A DNA stretch of 64,000 nt from NCBI GenBank assembly GCA_029706075.1, contig JAINUG010000026.1:1533001-1597000 (forward strand), read 5' to 3'. The DNA comes from Aldrovandia affinis (Eukaryota; Chordata; Actinopteri; Notacanthiformes; Halosauridae). How positions within the stretch are numbered: the first letter of the stretch is position 1; each line of letters begins with the position of its first letter. Below the pieces are notes generated by a model. The model had not been told where the DNA came from. It made no database searches and was given only the letters and a program-made list of their open reading frames with translations. Position numbers and translations under genes: made by a program. Shown here piece after piece: positions 11,430-26,258 of this stretch.

Positions 11430-11600
11430 CAGGTAACTGCCCAAATAAAGGAAACAATTGAATTAATGAGGGACACAAAGTATAATGAAAGCAGGTGCTT
11501 CCACACATGTGATTCCTGAGTTAATTAAGCAATTAACATCCCATCATGCTTAGGGTCATGTATAAAAATGCAGGGAAGAATCATCAATCAATCTGACTGT
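11430..11600 (+). mobile_element. end fragment of a Tc1/mariner-superfamily element
   Basis: It starts after a TA with 'caggtaactgcccaaataaa', the terminal repeat type of a known fish mariner-like family. It continues through 'gcaggtgcttccacacat' and 'attaagcaattaacatccca'. Only one end is found, and no transposase remains. Confidence 0.5.
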
Positions 11601-11766
11601 CTGACTGAGCCCTTGAATGAATAATCCCTCATCATGAAAATGCAGATCAAGTGTTGAATTGAACTGTTAATAGGTCCATATGGATCCATTAAGTTCAATA
11701 AAATACAGCCACATAATGTTCTACATACAGCCCTTAAAGATTCTGCATAGCGAGGACCACTCGTTC

Positions 11767-11791
11767 TGTGTGTGTGTGTGTGTGTGTGTGT
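11767..11791. repeat. (TG)n microsatellite
   Basis: Twelve clean TG units. Confidence 0.95.
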
Positions 11792-12149
11792 TTCTTTGTG
11801 AATTGGCTAAATTAATCTATTTTCAAGTCATCTTTAGTTTAACTTTTAGTGTAATTTGTTCTGAAACAATCCAGTTAAACAATTAGGCAGTAATTGCTAG
11901 TCTTTAAGAAATTGATTTATTTGACCCGAGAGGCAGTTCTATTACCATCAGTTTGCATTATTCATTCATTTTAACCATGGTTATAAAAATTGAAATTGCA
12001 CAAACTAAACACATTTTAAATATACTGTCAAAAGATACTGACCCCGAAACATTACACATGATTGTGTGTGTGTGTTCCAGCACACAGGGCGTGTGTGACG
12101 TGTCAGTGCAGTATTACTGGGGTAGTAGTGCCTGTAGATAGTGTCTGCT

Positions 12150-14480
12150 GCATGCTGCTTCTGCTTGCTACTTTCTGCTTTCAGCTACTGCCGCCGGCTA
12201 GCCCTCTTGCAGGGGGTGAAAAGAGGAGCCGAGTGCGTAAGTCTCCTCCTGCCGGTACATAGCCTCTCCACCGCCAAGACTCCTGCAGTGCCTCCTCGTG
12301 GCCACACACGGTAACTGGGTACTTTGCGGTTCCAGGCCAAACTGTAGGGGATCTCGGAGCAGCAGTGGGCCCCAGAGAGAAGGCATGCAGGCCCACCGGT
12401 GTGTGGACACGCCCTGGTGCCTCTCAACCACTGCCCCAGCTATGGGCTAATAGCAACCAAGTCCTCAACGGCAGAGCGGGCGGAAGATGGTGGCTGTGAG
12501 GAGCACCACAACGGCCGCAAAGGCGGAAGAAGGCTGCAGCAATAATGGGCCCCCAGTTGTCTTGGTTTCCGTGCCACTGGATCCTGGCCCGTTCTATGCC
12601 AAGGACTGTGTGGAGGCTGCCTGTACATCAGTCTCCCCACATTAAAAGATTCCATGCACAGGCGTCCTCCTGAAAGGGAATCGGATCGTTCAACATCCTG
12701 GATTTTCAAAGTCCTGTGGCGATCAGGAAGTGGTGATGGGGGCAGGACCGTGAAGTCTGGAAGCTCCTAGTCACAACCTGACACACAGGCGGTGGGTGTT
12801 TGCTCAGTTGTTAAGCTCTTGGACTGAGGCAGAAGGAGCTTTTCTGCAGCTGCACCCACGACTGAGCAGTCCTATATAGGATCCACTCTGCTCACCCCAG
12901 TAGGGGAAGGGGCTAGAAAAGGTGCCCTAAACATAGCCTGCCTCATAAACTCCTGTCTGGGCTACCGCACCCAGAGGGATCACCACTACGCGGTCGAAAA
13001 CATAAACAAAAGATTTATATTGGAACCTGGAACGTGCGGACCCTTATGGACAATAAACACAGCGATCGACCTGAAAGGCAAACTGCCATCATCGCCAGGG
13101 AGCTAAGGAGATTCCGGATCTGCCCAAGCAATACTCAGAAGATATTGAAACACACTGGGACCTGCTTAAGTCTATCACCATGGACTCCTGCAAAAGCACC
13201 CTTGGCTACAAAACCCGGAAACATCAAGACTGGTACGATGAGAATGACAACGAAATCCAACAGCTCATTGACATCAAGCAGCAAAACTTTATTGCCTGGC
13301 AAAACGACATCAACTGCAAGGCTAAAAGAGCAGCCCATGCCAAAGCAAAGGCAGCCATTCAATCTGAGGTTAGGCAACTGAAAAACCTGTGGTGGACAAG
13401 GAAGGCTTCTTTGATGCCACAAGAGCGGTATATGGCCCCAGCCACCATTGCCTAGCCCCCCCAACTCCTGAACATGAACAGATTCAGGGCTAAAAGCAGA
13501 ACCACCACCCTATCCATCATGGAGCTGCAGTATGCCGACGACAACGCCCTCGTGGCCCATTCAGAAGAGGACCTACAGTGCATTCTGGATGCTTTTGCCA
13601 AGGCATACAAACAGCTTGGTCTGGCCCTTAAAAGACCCAGATCCTCTACCAGCCACCACCCAACACAAATACCCCCGCTCCACCCCCAACTATCTCTGTT
13701 AACAAAACCAGACTGGAAAATGTGGACCACTTTATATATCTCGGTAGCCTCCTATCCTCCAAAGCTAACATTGATGAGGAAATACACCACCGCCTCATCT
13801 GTGCCAGTGGGGCTTTCTCTAGACTGAGAAAAAAAAAAATTTAAACCGCGACCTCCAGGCCAGGACGAAAATTCTGGTCTACAGAGCGGTAGTGTTGCCC
13901 ACCCTACTGTATGGATCAGAATCCTGGACCACATACAGCAGGCACCTGAAGGCATTAGAGGCACATCATCAGAGGTGCCTCCGAAAAATCCTCAAGATCA
14001 CCTGGGAAAATACTCACCAACACCAGCGTCCTGGAGGAGGCTAACATTCCTGCTATCACTGCCACCATCGCCCAACACCAGCTCAGATGGACTGGCCATG
14101 TCATCCGTATGCCTGACTCTCGCCTTCCAAAACAAGTCCTATACTCCCAGCTTCTCACAGGACAACGTGCCCCGGGAGGTCAAAAGAAAAGGTAAAAGGA
14201 CAACATCAAAGCAAACATCAAAAAATGCCACATAGACCCTAAGACCTGGGAGGACACAGCAACCAACAGGGCGACCTGAAGAAAACTTGTCAGTGAAGGT
14301 GCTGCACTATATAATAACGATCTCCTCCGTGCTGCAGAAGACAAACGCAAACTCAGAAAGGAGGGAGTTTCCACCAAAAAGGCCCAATCCCAACCCACGA
14401 CCACCACCACCCACCCCTGCCCACACTGCACCAAAATATGCAGCTCCAGGATCGGCCTCTTCGCCCACCTGAAGACCCAC
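12150..14480 (+). mobile_element. LINE with C-terminal C2H2 finger, internally deleted
   Basis: A GC-rich 5' part (about 12170-12990) is followed by pieces of one endonuclease/reverse transcriptase ORF. 'TWNVRTLMDN' at about 13020 is the endonuclease start. A linker frame (13180-13455) reads 'QQLIDIKQQNFIAWQ'. 'MELQYADDNALVAHSEEDLQ' (YADD codons 13531-13542) is the RT core. Then come 'YLGSLLSSKANIDEEIHHRL', 'LYGSESWTTYSRHLKALEAH', and 'LRWTGHVIRMPDSRLPKQVL'. The end is a C-x2-C-x12-H-x3-H finger (14418-14480). Most of the endonuclease and the N-terminal RT are deleted, with several frameshifts. The clade is probably RTE-like, but this is not certain. Confidence 0.7.
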
Positions 14481-14970
14481 AGGGTATACAATTAGCCTTA
14501 CCTTTAGGGCATTGATTTGACTCTGTATGTTTATGTTTTTCTGCTGATTATGAGAAATATCTAGCATATGTTTAAAAAATAAGTCTGTTTCACTATAATG
14601 GAATTATTAAATAGATTAAATAAAAATAAAATTGATATTTTCAATTAAATATAAAAAAGCTTATTTACTGCTGACTTTATTTGCTCAGGTAGTAAATCAC
14701 ATTGTGAAAGGTTTAAATACATTTAGGTTTTTTTAAAGATGAGGAACGGAGCACAATGATGAAGTGAGGAGAGATGGGACACCCTACACACTGCTGGATC
14801 ACCTGACAACATTGAGTCCGATCAAAGGCATTGACTTCCATGACCTCACATGACACCAACAAGCCCTTCAGCAAAGGACTCTTCTGCAAAGTATACACTG
14901 AATAGTTTTTCAGCACTGAGTGAAGATTGGCCAATGCCTCTCCATCAGAAATCTATGTGTGCTAACAGCG
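14481..14970. other. no gene recognised
   Basis: AT-rich spacer after the LINE. I see no clear 3' tail or target duplication for the LINE and no coding exon. Confidence 0.4.
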
Positions 14971-15168
14971 ACTGTTGAAGAAAGACTTTTCATGATCGCG
15001 CTACCAGCTTTATTACAACAACGCTTATTGATGCAGGGAAGAACAAAGAACACAAACAACTCACGGGGACAGGGTTGCCAGGTCCGAAAAATATTTCCAG
15101 CCCAATCCACTCCCAAAACTGGCCCACAAAGGTCAAAAACTAGCCCAATGTTTTTCCTCAAATATAAT

Positions 15169-15947
15169 CATCATCATCGCCTACTGCCCATCCTTGGGCA
15201 TAGGCCACGAACAAGGGCTCTCCAGGCATTCCGGTCCTGGGCCATCTTCTCCAGTTGTCCCCATGTATGGCCAGACCTCTTCACATCTGCATCCAGGTCA
15301 CGCCGCCAGCTGTTTCTTGGCCTGCCTCTCTTCCTTTTCCCTTGTGGATTCCAGAAGAGGGCTTGTCTTGTGATGTTAGATGCAGGCTTGCGAAGGGTAT
15401 GGCCAACCCATCTCCAGCGTCTTTGGAGGATCTCTTCCTCAACAGGCTGCTGCCCTGTCTGCTGCCACAGGTCCAGGTTGCTGATGGTGTTCGGCCAGTG
15501 TATTCTCTGGATTCGTCTGAGGCAGGAGTTAATGAATGTCTGGATTTTCTTCATGGTGGTGATGGTTGTTCTCCAGGTCTCTGCTCCATATAGTAGAACA
15601 GGCTTCACCATGGAATTAAAGATCCTGATCTTGATGTTTCTCGGCAGCTCAGATGATCTCCAGACATTCTTCAACTGGTGAAAAGCTGCCCTTGCCTTTC
15701 CAATTCGAACTTTAACATCAGCATCTGTCCCTCCCAGCTTGTCGACCACACTGCCAAGATAAGTAAAGCTCTCCACCTCCTCTAGTGCTTCACCCTCTAG
15801 TGTGACGGGGGTAGTGTTGTTGTTATTTACCTTGAGGATCTTGCTCTTTCCCTTGTGTATGATGAGACCAAGGCTTGCCGAGTGTGTTGAGATTATGTTT
15901 GTCTTTTCCTGCATTTGTTGCTGGGTGTGGGAAATCAAACCATTGTA
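15169..15947 (-). mobile_element. 5'-truncated RTE-like LINE (ORF 15174-15938)
   Basis: The minus-strand 254-aa frame is the C-terminal half of a LINE reverse transcriptase. It has 'FTYLGSVVDKLGGTDADVKV', then 'KPVLLYGAETWR', 'LRRIQRIHWPNTISN', 'RRWRWVGHTLRK', and a basic 'QGKRKRGRPRNSWRRDL' end, a layout typical of RTE-related fish LINEs. The catalytic YADD motif lies upstream and is missing. An 11-bp target duplication tcaaatataat flanks it (15158-15168 and 15948-15958), and the 3' side ends in a short (ATC/GAT)n tail at 15169-15178. The frame is still open end to end, so the insertion is fairly young. Confidence 0.85.
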
Positions 15948-15985
15948 TCAAATATAATGGTCAGTTTTATTTATAAATATACATA

Positions 15986-16135
15986 CACTACCGGTCAAAA
16001 GTTTTAGAACACCCCCATTTTCCAGTTTTGACTGACATTTAAGCACTTCAATTCCAGTGAATAACCTGAAATGGTACAAAGGTAAGCGATAAACTGCCAG
16101 AGGTGAAAAAAAAGTTTAGGTTACCAAAAACTGAA
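15986..16135 (+). mobile_element. Tc1-like element, left end fragment
   Basis: It begins after TA with 'cactaccggtcaaaagtttt', the terminal repeat of a fish Tc1-like family. It matches 46915-47070 through the internal 'aaactgccagaggt', A-run and 'agtttaggttacca' text. No right end or transposase follows before the next insertion. Confidence 0.7.
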
Positions 16136-16244
16136 AAATTATGTCAATTTCAGAGTTATAAAAAAGTATCTTTCCAGTAGGCTACTTTACCATTACTGCT
16201 TGTTTACAAAGGCAAAACAGAGAAAGTTATATTGAATAGATATA

Positions 16245-17679
<1,435 letters not shown>

Positions 17680-17689
17680 TATATTTTAA

Positions 17690-17760
17690 TTGACACTCAT
17701 ACTGACCCCCCCCTCCTCCTCCACACACACACACACAGACAGACCAGACGCACACACGCT
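17690..17760. repeat. CA-rich simple sequence
   Basis: A short C-rich and (CA)n stretch within the hAT remainder, right of the Tc1 element. Confidence 0.7.
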
Positions 17761-18609
17761 ACCAGTCTTTACTGCCAGGTGGGCTATGCATTCAGGGGTA
17801 ATCTAGATGAATAATTTATAGCACTATGCTCAACTGTATCTGGTTGCGGCCTCGGAACATTTTAATTCTAATCCAAAAACCCGCGACTCGCGGCTTAGAT
17901 TTTTTCAGCCGTGGACTTGTCTTCAAAGTATCCCAATTCCACGGTTTTACTGCGGACCTGGCAACACTGCACGGGGGTCACTTCCTATGTACAAACACAG
18001 TTACAACACTAATCCAATCAATGACACAAGGGGTGATGGGAAACTAGCACACAAGGAACCATGGGAGACTGAACACATAACAACAAAAATGGCAGCCCCC
18101 ATGCTTACTTAGCATATGATGTGGCTAAGCTAACATTCATTATTAAACGGAACTTATTTACACCGTTACAGTATGGTAAGGAGGGTGGAGTAAAAGGGTG
18201 GAATTGGACAGAAAAACTATAATTCGCAAGTTGTTTTGCTCAATATTGTAGCAGTGAAAATTGGTAAATCAAGGACACAAAACATGAAATGCATACAATT
18301 ATAATTTTTTTTAAAATTGTTTCATTGCATTTCAAACCTAATAATGTGGCTAAAAACAGAGCCATCTTTGTGTAAATCCTTCATTATTATCATGTTCATA
18401 CTCTATGAAATGTACTGAAGGATTACTAATACATCCATTGATTTGAGGCTTTTAAACAATTAAAATCATGTGCAGTAGTAGCAGTTTATTGATCCCAGAT
18501 GAGATGTAAAATTGCTTTATCACAAAGCTTCACAGCATTACATTTAGACAATACACAACATATTTACAAACTGTACATAGCAGTAATTACTGGATAGTAA
18601 TTAGAAAAA

Positions 18610-19119
18610 AATACAATTGTGTCAGAAGAAGGATGCTTATGTTGAAAAGGCCCTATACATCTACAGTGAAATATGGTAGTGGATCTTTAATGTTATGAGT
18701 TTGTTTTACATCCACTGGTGCTGGGGCTCTTGTTAATGACTATGGAATCATGAAATCCAGAAAGTACCAAGACATGTGGGCCAAAAACCTGGTTCCCCCC
18801 TGCCAGGAAGCTGAAACTTTGCTGCAAATTGATCTTTCAGCAAGACAATTATCCCAAGCATATTTCAAAATCAACCAAGACATGGTTAACTGACCACAAA
18901 AGCGTTTTGCAATGGGAATCTCAGTCTCCCAATCAAAAATGTGTTGTTTGAATTGAAGAGGGCAGTACACAAGCACAGACCGAAGGATCTGAAGGATATC
19001 GAAAGATTCTGTATGGAGGAATGGCCAAAGATCCAGATAAATAAATGAAGATTTATTTTGGGGGATTTTATTTAAAATAATCGTTTGGGATGGCAATAAT
19101 TTTGACATCTTAAAAAAAA

Positions 19120-19154
<35 letters not shown>

Positions 19155-19322
19155 CTGTATATATATATTACTAAATATTTTTCTCTGAACTATAGTATTA
19201 GTAAAAAATTATAGAATTAAAAAATGTTTTGAGCATATAATATAGTTTATAACCTGTATTTCTTTTATATAACCTTTTTTGTTCATTTTCATCAAGGGTG
19301 CCAATAATTCAGGAACTGCCTG
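18610..19322 (+). mobile_element. Tc1-like transposon remnant
   Basis: The plus strand carries degraded transposase text. 'TVKYGSGSLML' is the GGGS/MVWGC region, and a frame around 18835 reads 'IFQQDNYPKHISKSTKTW', followed by 'DLKDIERFCMEEWPKIQ'. The right end 'gggtgccaataattcaggaactgcctg' type text stops at 19322 before TA. The left end is not recognisable. Confidence 0.7.
19110..19168. repeat. A-rich and (TA)n simple sequence
   Basis: An A-run followed by (TA)n lies within the Tc1 remnant. Confidence 0.9.
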
Positions 19323-19324
19323 TA

Positions 19325-21215
19325 TACCATGTAGGGGCAATAAAGCACTGTTATTACTATAGAGAAGTGTATTCTGTGGTGAAGGAGTTGCTAACAGGAC
19401 AGGGCTCTCAGTTCAGCTAACTAGCCCTCATGACACGGGACTATAGCCCGGAATCTCTGAAAAGACATAATTCAATCATTAGCTCATGGATGTGTGTGTG
19501 TTACTAACCCTCTATACATGTTCAGAAAAACAACCCACATACATATCTAAGTTAGTTGTTCCAGGGTGATAACAGAAGAAGCATAGGCTTGTGGACCTGA
19601 ATAATCCCTGCTTCACACAGATGGTCCAGAGTCACACCAAACTCAAATAAATATTAGAATGTTTAGGCTGCTGGTTCACTCATCTTGCAAAGACATTGGG
19701 TTTAAATGTCTGGTATTGAATCACGCTGTTGCCAATTTTGGCTGACAGTCCTGTGGGGTAACACAGGGAGATAGGGTTCATTTTTAAGGGATTGTCCTCG
19801 TCTCATTTTTCAAGAGCTACTCATTTAGAGGAACCTACAGTCTGCCTATGCCAGCTGTGTACTCGTCTGACACAATGACTGCACAGCTCAGCTGCAGAGT
19901 GAAAAGAAGTGGCAGCTGGCAGCATGTGCTTCACAGGAGAGTCTGTGCTTGTCTGCGCCCCCACTAATTGACAGAAGACCTTACAGATTTGAGACAGGCC
20001 TACAAATACAATTGGACATGTGGAAACCTCTGCCATGGTGGTGTCAAACAAAGCTACTTCACACCACAAACTAGGTGTATGCTATTATGTTATTATTAAT
20101 CACATGCTCATATTGTAATGCTATGTTCATAAACAGACTTATCCCACAATATAGTACATCTGTATTGCTATAATGGCAGCACACCCGAACTTGGAGGATG
20201 GATTCAATGTTATCATCAAAGCTAAAACTATAGCTCACTTGTAAGGTTTGTATAAAAAACTCAAAAATAAATTAACAAATAAAAGATTTACAATTAAAAA
20301 GGTTATATTAATTATTGCAATAGATGAATTGTATACTTGAATAATATGTGCTTTTTAATGTTTCATGTGATTGTACACCCAATTGTTCTGTACTTATTAT
20401 AGGAATAACAATGATAAAAGGAACACAATGACACTAGGACCTAGGGACTGGTTTAATGACTGACTACAGAATTTGTTATATGGGTCAATAGGCCCAACTC
20501 CCATGTGATCTAATTAACAGTTTAAGAATAAATGAATATCTCAATGTCCTCCCATGGCTATAGTATCATGAGCCTGTAGTCTACTCCATGATGCATTTGT
20601 GCAGCTGATTCTTTGGCTAATAGAGCATCAATTATTTATTTAAATACACATAGTATCTGTTTACAATTTCAGCATATCCTTCAAAATATATATAGGTATT
20701 GCAGATTTACAGGTTGACAAGGCATACCCCATACCTATACCTATATAGCACCTAGAGTTTGGCACTTTTCAGGGTTTCCCATAGAAATAACCATAGCCAC
20801 AGACATTACAAACATTAACTTCTGTACCCCCTGACATCATTTATAAAACAGATATAGTCCATTGTTTCCATTGATCAGTTTTAATTATATTATAATCATT
20901 ATTTGCGATAAAATCACATAAGTTGAAGAATTACTTTTTCTATCCACTAACATAAAAATCATATACATGAGACTTTATAAAAAATTGCCACAAAACAACA
21001 ACGAATGGTGAAATTAGACAAGATTCCGTGTGAATCCTAGCTAAGTTCAGAAATTGAACTCTTGTTGCTTAGTGACCAAATAACTTTGTTAGTGGAAGAG
21101 CCTTGTAGTCTTTTAAAGTTTTCTATTTAAAAATGGTCTCATCTTACTTATATACGGATATCTCTGAATGGATTCATTGTGGAGATAATTGGCACTTGGT
21201 TTATATATTCATGAC
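19325..21215. other. no gene recognised
   Basis: AT-rich DNA without splice-bounded exons, TIRs or LINE text. I see nothing supportable. Confidence 0.4.
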
Positions 21216-21217
21216 TT

Positions 21218-23150
21218 TAGTAGTAGTAGTGTCTTTATTCAGTCATCACACAATACAATAAATATAAACAGTCCGGACAATATAAACAAGGTAGTGACTG
21301 AAAAGGTATAGGCAGAAGCATAATGCTTATATATGCCTATCCTACATACTTATCAATTTAAGCTACCCTCCAAAAAAAAAAAAAGTAAAAGGAAATCATT
21401 TACACTTGTAACCCTCAAAAATAGCTTTATAAGCCATTCTTTTGAAAATCAAAAGCGAATTACACATTCTTAAATTTATATTAGCATTGTTCCATAATTT
21501 AACCCCAACAATATAAATAAATCTCCTTTTAATCTCTTTTTTAGCTTTTTGTACAGTAAACTTACAGACATCTCTCAAATCATATTTGGACTCCTGTATT
21601 GAAAAAAACCTTTGTACACAGTCTGGGAGTACCTTTGATTTAGCTCTATACATTATTTGCATTATTTTATAATATACCAAATCATTAAATTTCATAGCAT
21701 GGGATTTTATAAACAGTGGATTAGTGTGATCATAGTAACCAGCTTTATTAATAATACGTATGGCTCGTTTTTGTAGTACGACTATTGAATTTATAGTCGT
21801 TTTAAAAGTCAACCCCCACAATTCCACACAATAAGATACATAAGGAAGTATAAGTGAGCAATAAATTATATACAAAGCCTTATAATTTAATATATCTCTA
21901 GACTTATACAGGATGGCTTTTGACTTTGAAATCTTTCCTTTAATATATTCAATATGTTTTCATGTTAATTTATGATCAATAACAACCCCTAGGAATTTTA
22001 TCTCAGACACTCTTTCAATTTCAACATCACAGATTTTTAATTTAATATCCCCACCAATTTCTATTCGATTTAAAAAAAAACACAAATTTAGTTTTCTTAA
22101 TATTGAGAGACAATTTATTAACATCAAACCAAGTTTTGAGAATTTCCAACTCCCTTTCAATAGCAGACAAAAGTTCCTTTACATTTTTCCCAGGTCAAAA
22201 TATATTTGTATCATCTGCAAAAATAACACATTTTAACAGTTCCGTAACATTACAAATATCGTTAATATAAAGTAAAAAACTTTTTGGACCAATCACGATC
22301 CCTGGGGTACTCTACAGGTGACCTTTCTAAATCCTGACACAGTGTTGTTAATTTACACACATTGCTGTCTATTTTCCAAGTAGCTTTTCAACCAAGAGTA
22401 AGCTACACCTCTTATTCCATACTTTTCCAATTTTCTCAGTAATGTGCTGTGATCTATAGTATCAAAAGCCTTCTGTAGATCAATATAAATACCAACAGAA
22501 CACTCGTCATTTTCAACTACTTTTGTCATTTCTTCTACCATCTCCATTACTGCATAGGTAGTGGTTCTATTTTCCATAAATCCATACTGGTGTTCACTCA
22601 GTAATTTGTATTTATCAATGAAGAGATCCAATTGTTTCACAAATAATTTCTCTAGTATTTTTGAAGATTGAGGAAGAAGGGACACCGGTCTATAATTATC
22701 CATATAGTGCTTATCTCCATTTTTAAATATAGGTATTACCTTTGCTGATTTCATATTATTAGGAAAAACTCCTTTTTGAAAAGACAGATTACATACTGTA
22801 TATAGGTCAGAGGTCTTACAATAGAATCAATTACTTCTTTAACAATTACCATGTCAATGGAATTTATATCAGTTGATGTTTTGTTTTTAAATTTTCTCAC
22901 AATTTCTATGATATCTATTTCATTTACCCCACAAAGGAACATATAAATAATATTACCATTAATCAGATTATCAAACATATATTTTTTATCATCAGGTACA
23001 GCAATTTTACTGGCCAAATTAGTGCCAACACCAACAAAATAATCGTTGAAGTCATCAACAATGTTTTTTAAATTGTCCACTGTATCATCAGAGCTATTTA
23101 GAAAATAACTTGGAAATTCTGATTTATAACATCTATTCCGAATAATGATT
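21218..23150 (-). mobile_element. LINE, reverse transcriptase region to 3' end
   Basis: Minus-strand frames in order: 22751-23080 (linker, 'DDFNDYFVGVGTNLASKI'); 22353-22754, with RT blocks 'NYRPVSLLPQSSKILEKLFV', 'SEHQYGF', and 'DLQKAFDTIDHSTLLRKLEKY'; a broken stretch with the GVPQGS-type block and catalytic FADD (codons 22210-22221); and 21396-21875, the C-terminal thumb ('LQKRAIRIINKAGY'). The 3' end has 'aataaagacactactactac' at about 21220-21238. The group is Jockey/CR1-like; the exact clade is not determined. The endonuclease is missing (5' truncation), with at least three frame breaks. Confidence 0.85.
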
Positions 23151-26100
23151 GATTACTTTCCAAGTCCTTTGACTTTACACCATGCAACCATGTCCAGTGA
23201 TATGACACCAATCAGCAAGAAAGCAAATTTTTTGGGGAAAAAAGCACATTTAAATACAAATGTAAAACATGAATGGCATTATAAAATGTAGGGTACACAC
23301 ATTGCGAATGCAGAAAAGTCAATCATAGACTTGTATTAGTCTATAGTAGGCTGTAAATATCTTGTGCACATATCTGTTTCAATCCGATGAAAACAGAAGA
23401 TTCTCCTCTCTTGTTCTCAGTATATAAATGTAATGAAAGTATAAATGTAAAGCAATTTAAAAAACAAGTGCATTTATAAGTCAATATATACATGTCATTA
23501 TAAATTAGTCCAAGAGTTATTCATTGGTAACACATTGGTTTTGCCCACATCAATTTGTACATGCATTTATTTTTTCCTTTAGAAATTGCTGTTCTCCTCC
23601 CTTCCGTACTCAGTCAGCACGAACAGACATTTTCACAATTCTCTTGGCAACATTTCCAAAACGTATATCTGTTTAGAAATTGTAATTAGATTACCCCCAC
23701 AATGTTTGCCACAATATTCACATTGATCATTATGGAATCATATTCTCTCGCCCATTCTCACCCAATAGATTAATGATTCTGTTATGGACAACACAGTAAG
23801 TGGGAGTGAGTTTCAATGTTCCATTATCATATGTTTTTGGGGGGTGTCCTATTTGCATTAGAAAGGCACCAACGTCCAAAAGATGGCATGGCGAGAAGAG
23901 TAGTATTGAGTTGTTTCCTTTGTTTAATTTAAATTTTAAAAAATGAAAGTATGTTTCAAAAACATATTCAGGAAAAGTCAGGAACTGGGGGTGACTTGAC
24001 TCCCAACTTCAAAGTTATTTCAATTTTTAAATCACCAAAGGCCTCAAAAATGTCATGGCTCTCCTAGTGTTAAAACAATAGTGGCCGGTGTCATTGCTGT
24101 GATCAGGTAGTTCACAAGTGTGGTGGATCTACCATTTGATGTAGTTATGTCGAAAACAATATTTAAATTGTGTAATACATTTGAATAATAGGCTGGATGT
24201 TTAGCGACTTGCCAAGCTTTCTATAATCTATCTAGTTTACTAGCCCGTAATGGCCATATTAGTAGAGCTAGTCAACATACAATAAATTAACCAATGACCT
24301 GTGATGGTAGGGATTCAACTGATCAGAAAAAATTATCATTACGTTTCACCAGAACAATTATTGTAATAATTTGGTAAATAACAAAGTAGCTAACTAGATA
24401 GATATATATTATATATATTATTTTATTATATATATTTTGGGGAATATATTTTTGTCATAATTTAACCGTAAGCCAACGCTCACTTCTCACTATGAACACT
24501 GATCTTGTGTGCAGTGCTCAAATGCTTTCTCATGTATTCCTACCTTCATCTCAAATATACGTCCTTTGAGGCGCTTTATCAGTTTCTACGCTGCCTGTAG
24601 AGGCAGCTGCCTATGAAGGATGCAGGCAGCAAGCAGCTGTCTTGCAATTTAGCCAGAGCCAATATTAATAACTGACCAGGTATAGTTTGCTTCTAGCTAA
24701 CATTAGCTAGCTATCTAGATACTGCTAGTTCTCTATCTAACAAACAAAGATACAATCGATAGTACTAGCACCCAGCTTTGTCAAACATATCTAGCTAGAT
24801 ACTGATATGCGTCCAGTCTAGCTAACATGCTTATTTGTTTCTATGTATACAAGGACAAGGTATCCAGCTAATTAAATTAGCTAACTAGGTGGCTAACCTG
24901 CAGCTTAGTTGGCTACTGATAGCTAACCAATTAAGACAGTATAACTTACCTTTTGTGTAACCATTTTTTTCAAAAAACTTGGATACTTACCCCTTATTGG
25001 GGTATTGGCAAGCTTATTGGCAAGCTTAAACCTATTGGCAAGCAACCACATACTTCTTTTGACAAAATCAATTCAGATCCTAGGTAGCAGCTCAATGTTT
25101 CAGTCCCACCAGTTTCTTACCAGTACAGATTCGGTTTCATTCATCATCGATGCCTGCTTTATCACAATGACTGATGTGGCTGGAAAAAGACATCCAAAAC
25201 AACTGTTCCCTGTCTAGCAAAAAAAAGTAATTAACAAGAAGGCTGTCCTCACTGAACAAGTCATTGGTGTCAATTTGATTGATGCTTTGGTATCATGCTT
25301 TTGCACTCGTGACTCATGGGAAACATTTATTTTAACTTCAGATAAGCAAATGCAAAGGCTTCCCTTCGATTGAGCAAATCTGAGATTAGATTTCCCTACC
25401 CCAATCCTTTACCATACGCTATTAGCAGCTAGACACAAGAGTGATTCTGGATCTGCAATATAGAGCGCTTAATTCAGGGTCACAAGTGCGGGTAAATCCG
25501 GATGATGAATGTTTGATTGGCTGAGTTAATACAATTTCCATGCATGTATGATCATGTATGATCATTTCCTAATATGTCCTAGTAGGCTACTGCATACAAT
25601 GTAATGTCTTGATTGTGGGTGTTAGTGTTCATCTACTGTTCTTGAGCCGTAAAACATGAAATAATCTTGTTCATGTCAGGAGGTGGATAACTTTTCCCTG
25701 CCCCCTCTTCCTGTAAACAGTATGTTCATTTTCTTACTGGTATTCCACTAGCCACCCAAAGCAGTACCAGGAGATGAAGCAAATACAATAATATTTATTT
25801 TAGCAATAAAAGAGGCAGCTGCCTATGGTAAGTTTAACTGTTGCTTGAGCTAAGCAATAGAAATTTGAGAATGTCATGGATGTTTTTTTCAAAGAGAATG
25901 AGAGTCAAAACTCCCTAATTCAGGAAGTATTTATTGTGAGTTCAAGTCCTTAGCCACTTGACCAATTTATCAGAGGTTTAAGGGGGAATGCTCTCAGAGT
26001 TCTATAATTTGATATTACCAAAAAATTGATAACGAAATTGGAACCTTGACACACATAGCCTATACTTTCTGACACTCTTATCGGTTATGAAAAAGGAAAC

Positions 26101-26255
26101 TTATACATTGTCCATGAAAATCCTATAGATGGTTGTGAAATCTTGTTTGTTTTAGACAACTAAAACAGTGGAAGTCCCAACAGCATGCATGCACATATTA
26201 TCGAGGGGAATCTTAGAAGTGCAGGGCTCATATTTAATGTATTTGTGTGCTATAT
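23151..26255. other. no gene recognised
   Basis: Three kilobases of AT-rich sequence, with an AT-rich patch at about 24395-24440, several gctagcta-type stretches (24690-24930) and a short tandem 'ttggcaagctta' repeat at 25005-25045. No exon or transposon end is supportable. Confidence 0.4.
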
Positions 26256-26258
26256 GTA

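Noticed and set aside
12185-12709. GC-rich minus-strand frames
   Set aside because: Antisense of the LINE 5' region with no independent support.
14920-15681. 253-aa plus-strand open frame
   Set aside because: It is the antisense shadow of the minus-strand RTE-like LINE ORF (15174-15938) fused to flanking sequence.
18476-18600. 'agtttattgatcccagatga' text resembling a LINE 3' end
   Set aside because: Too short and degenerate to assign.
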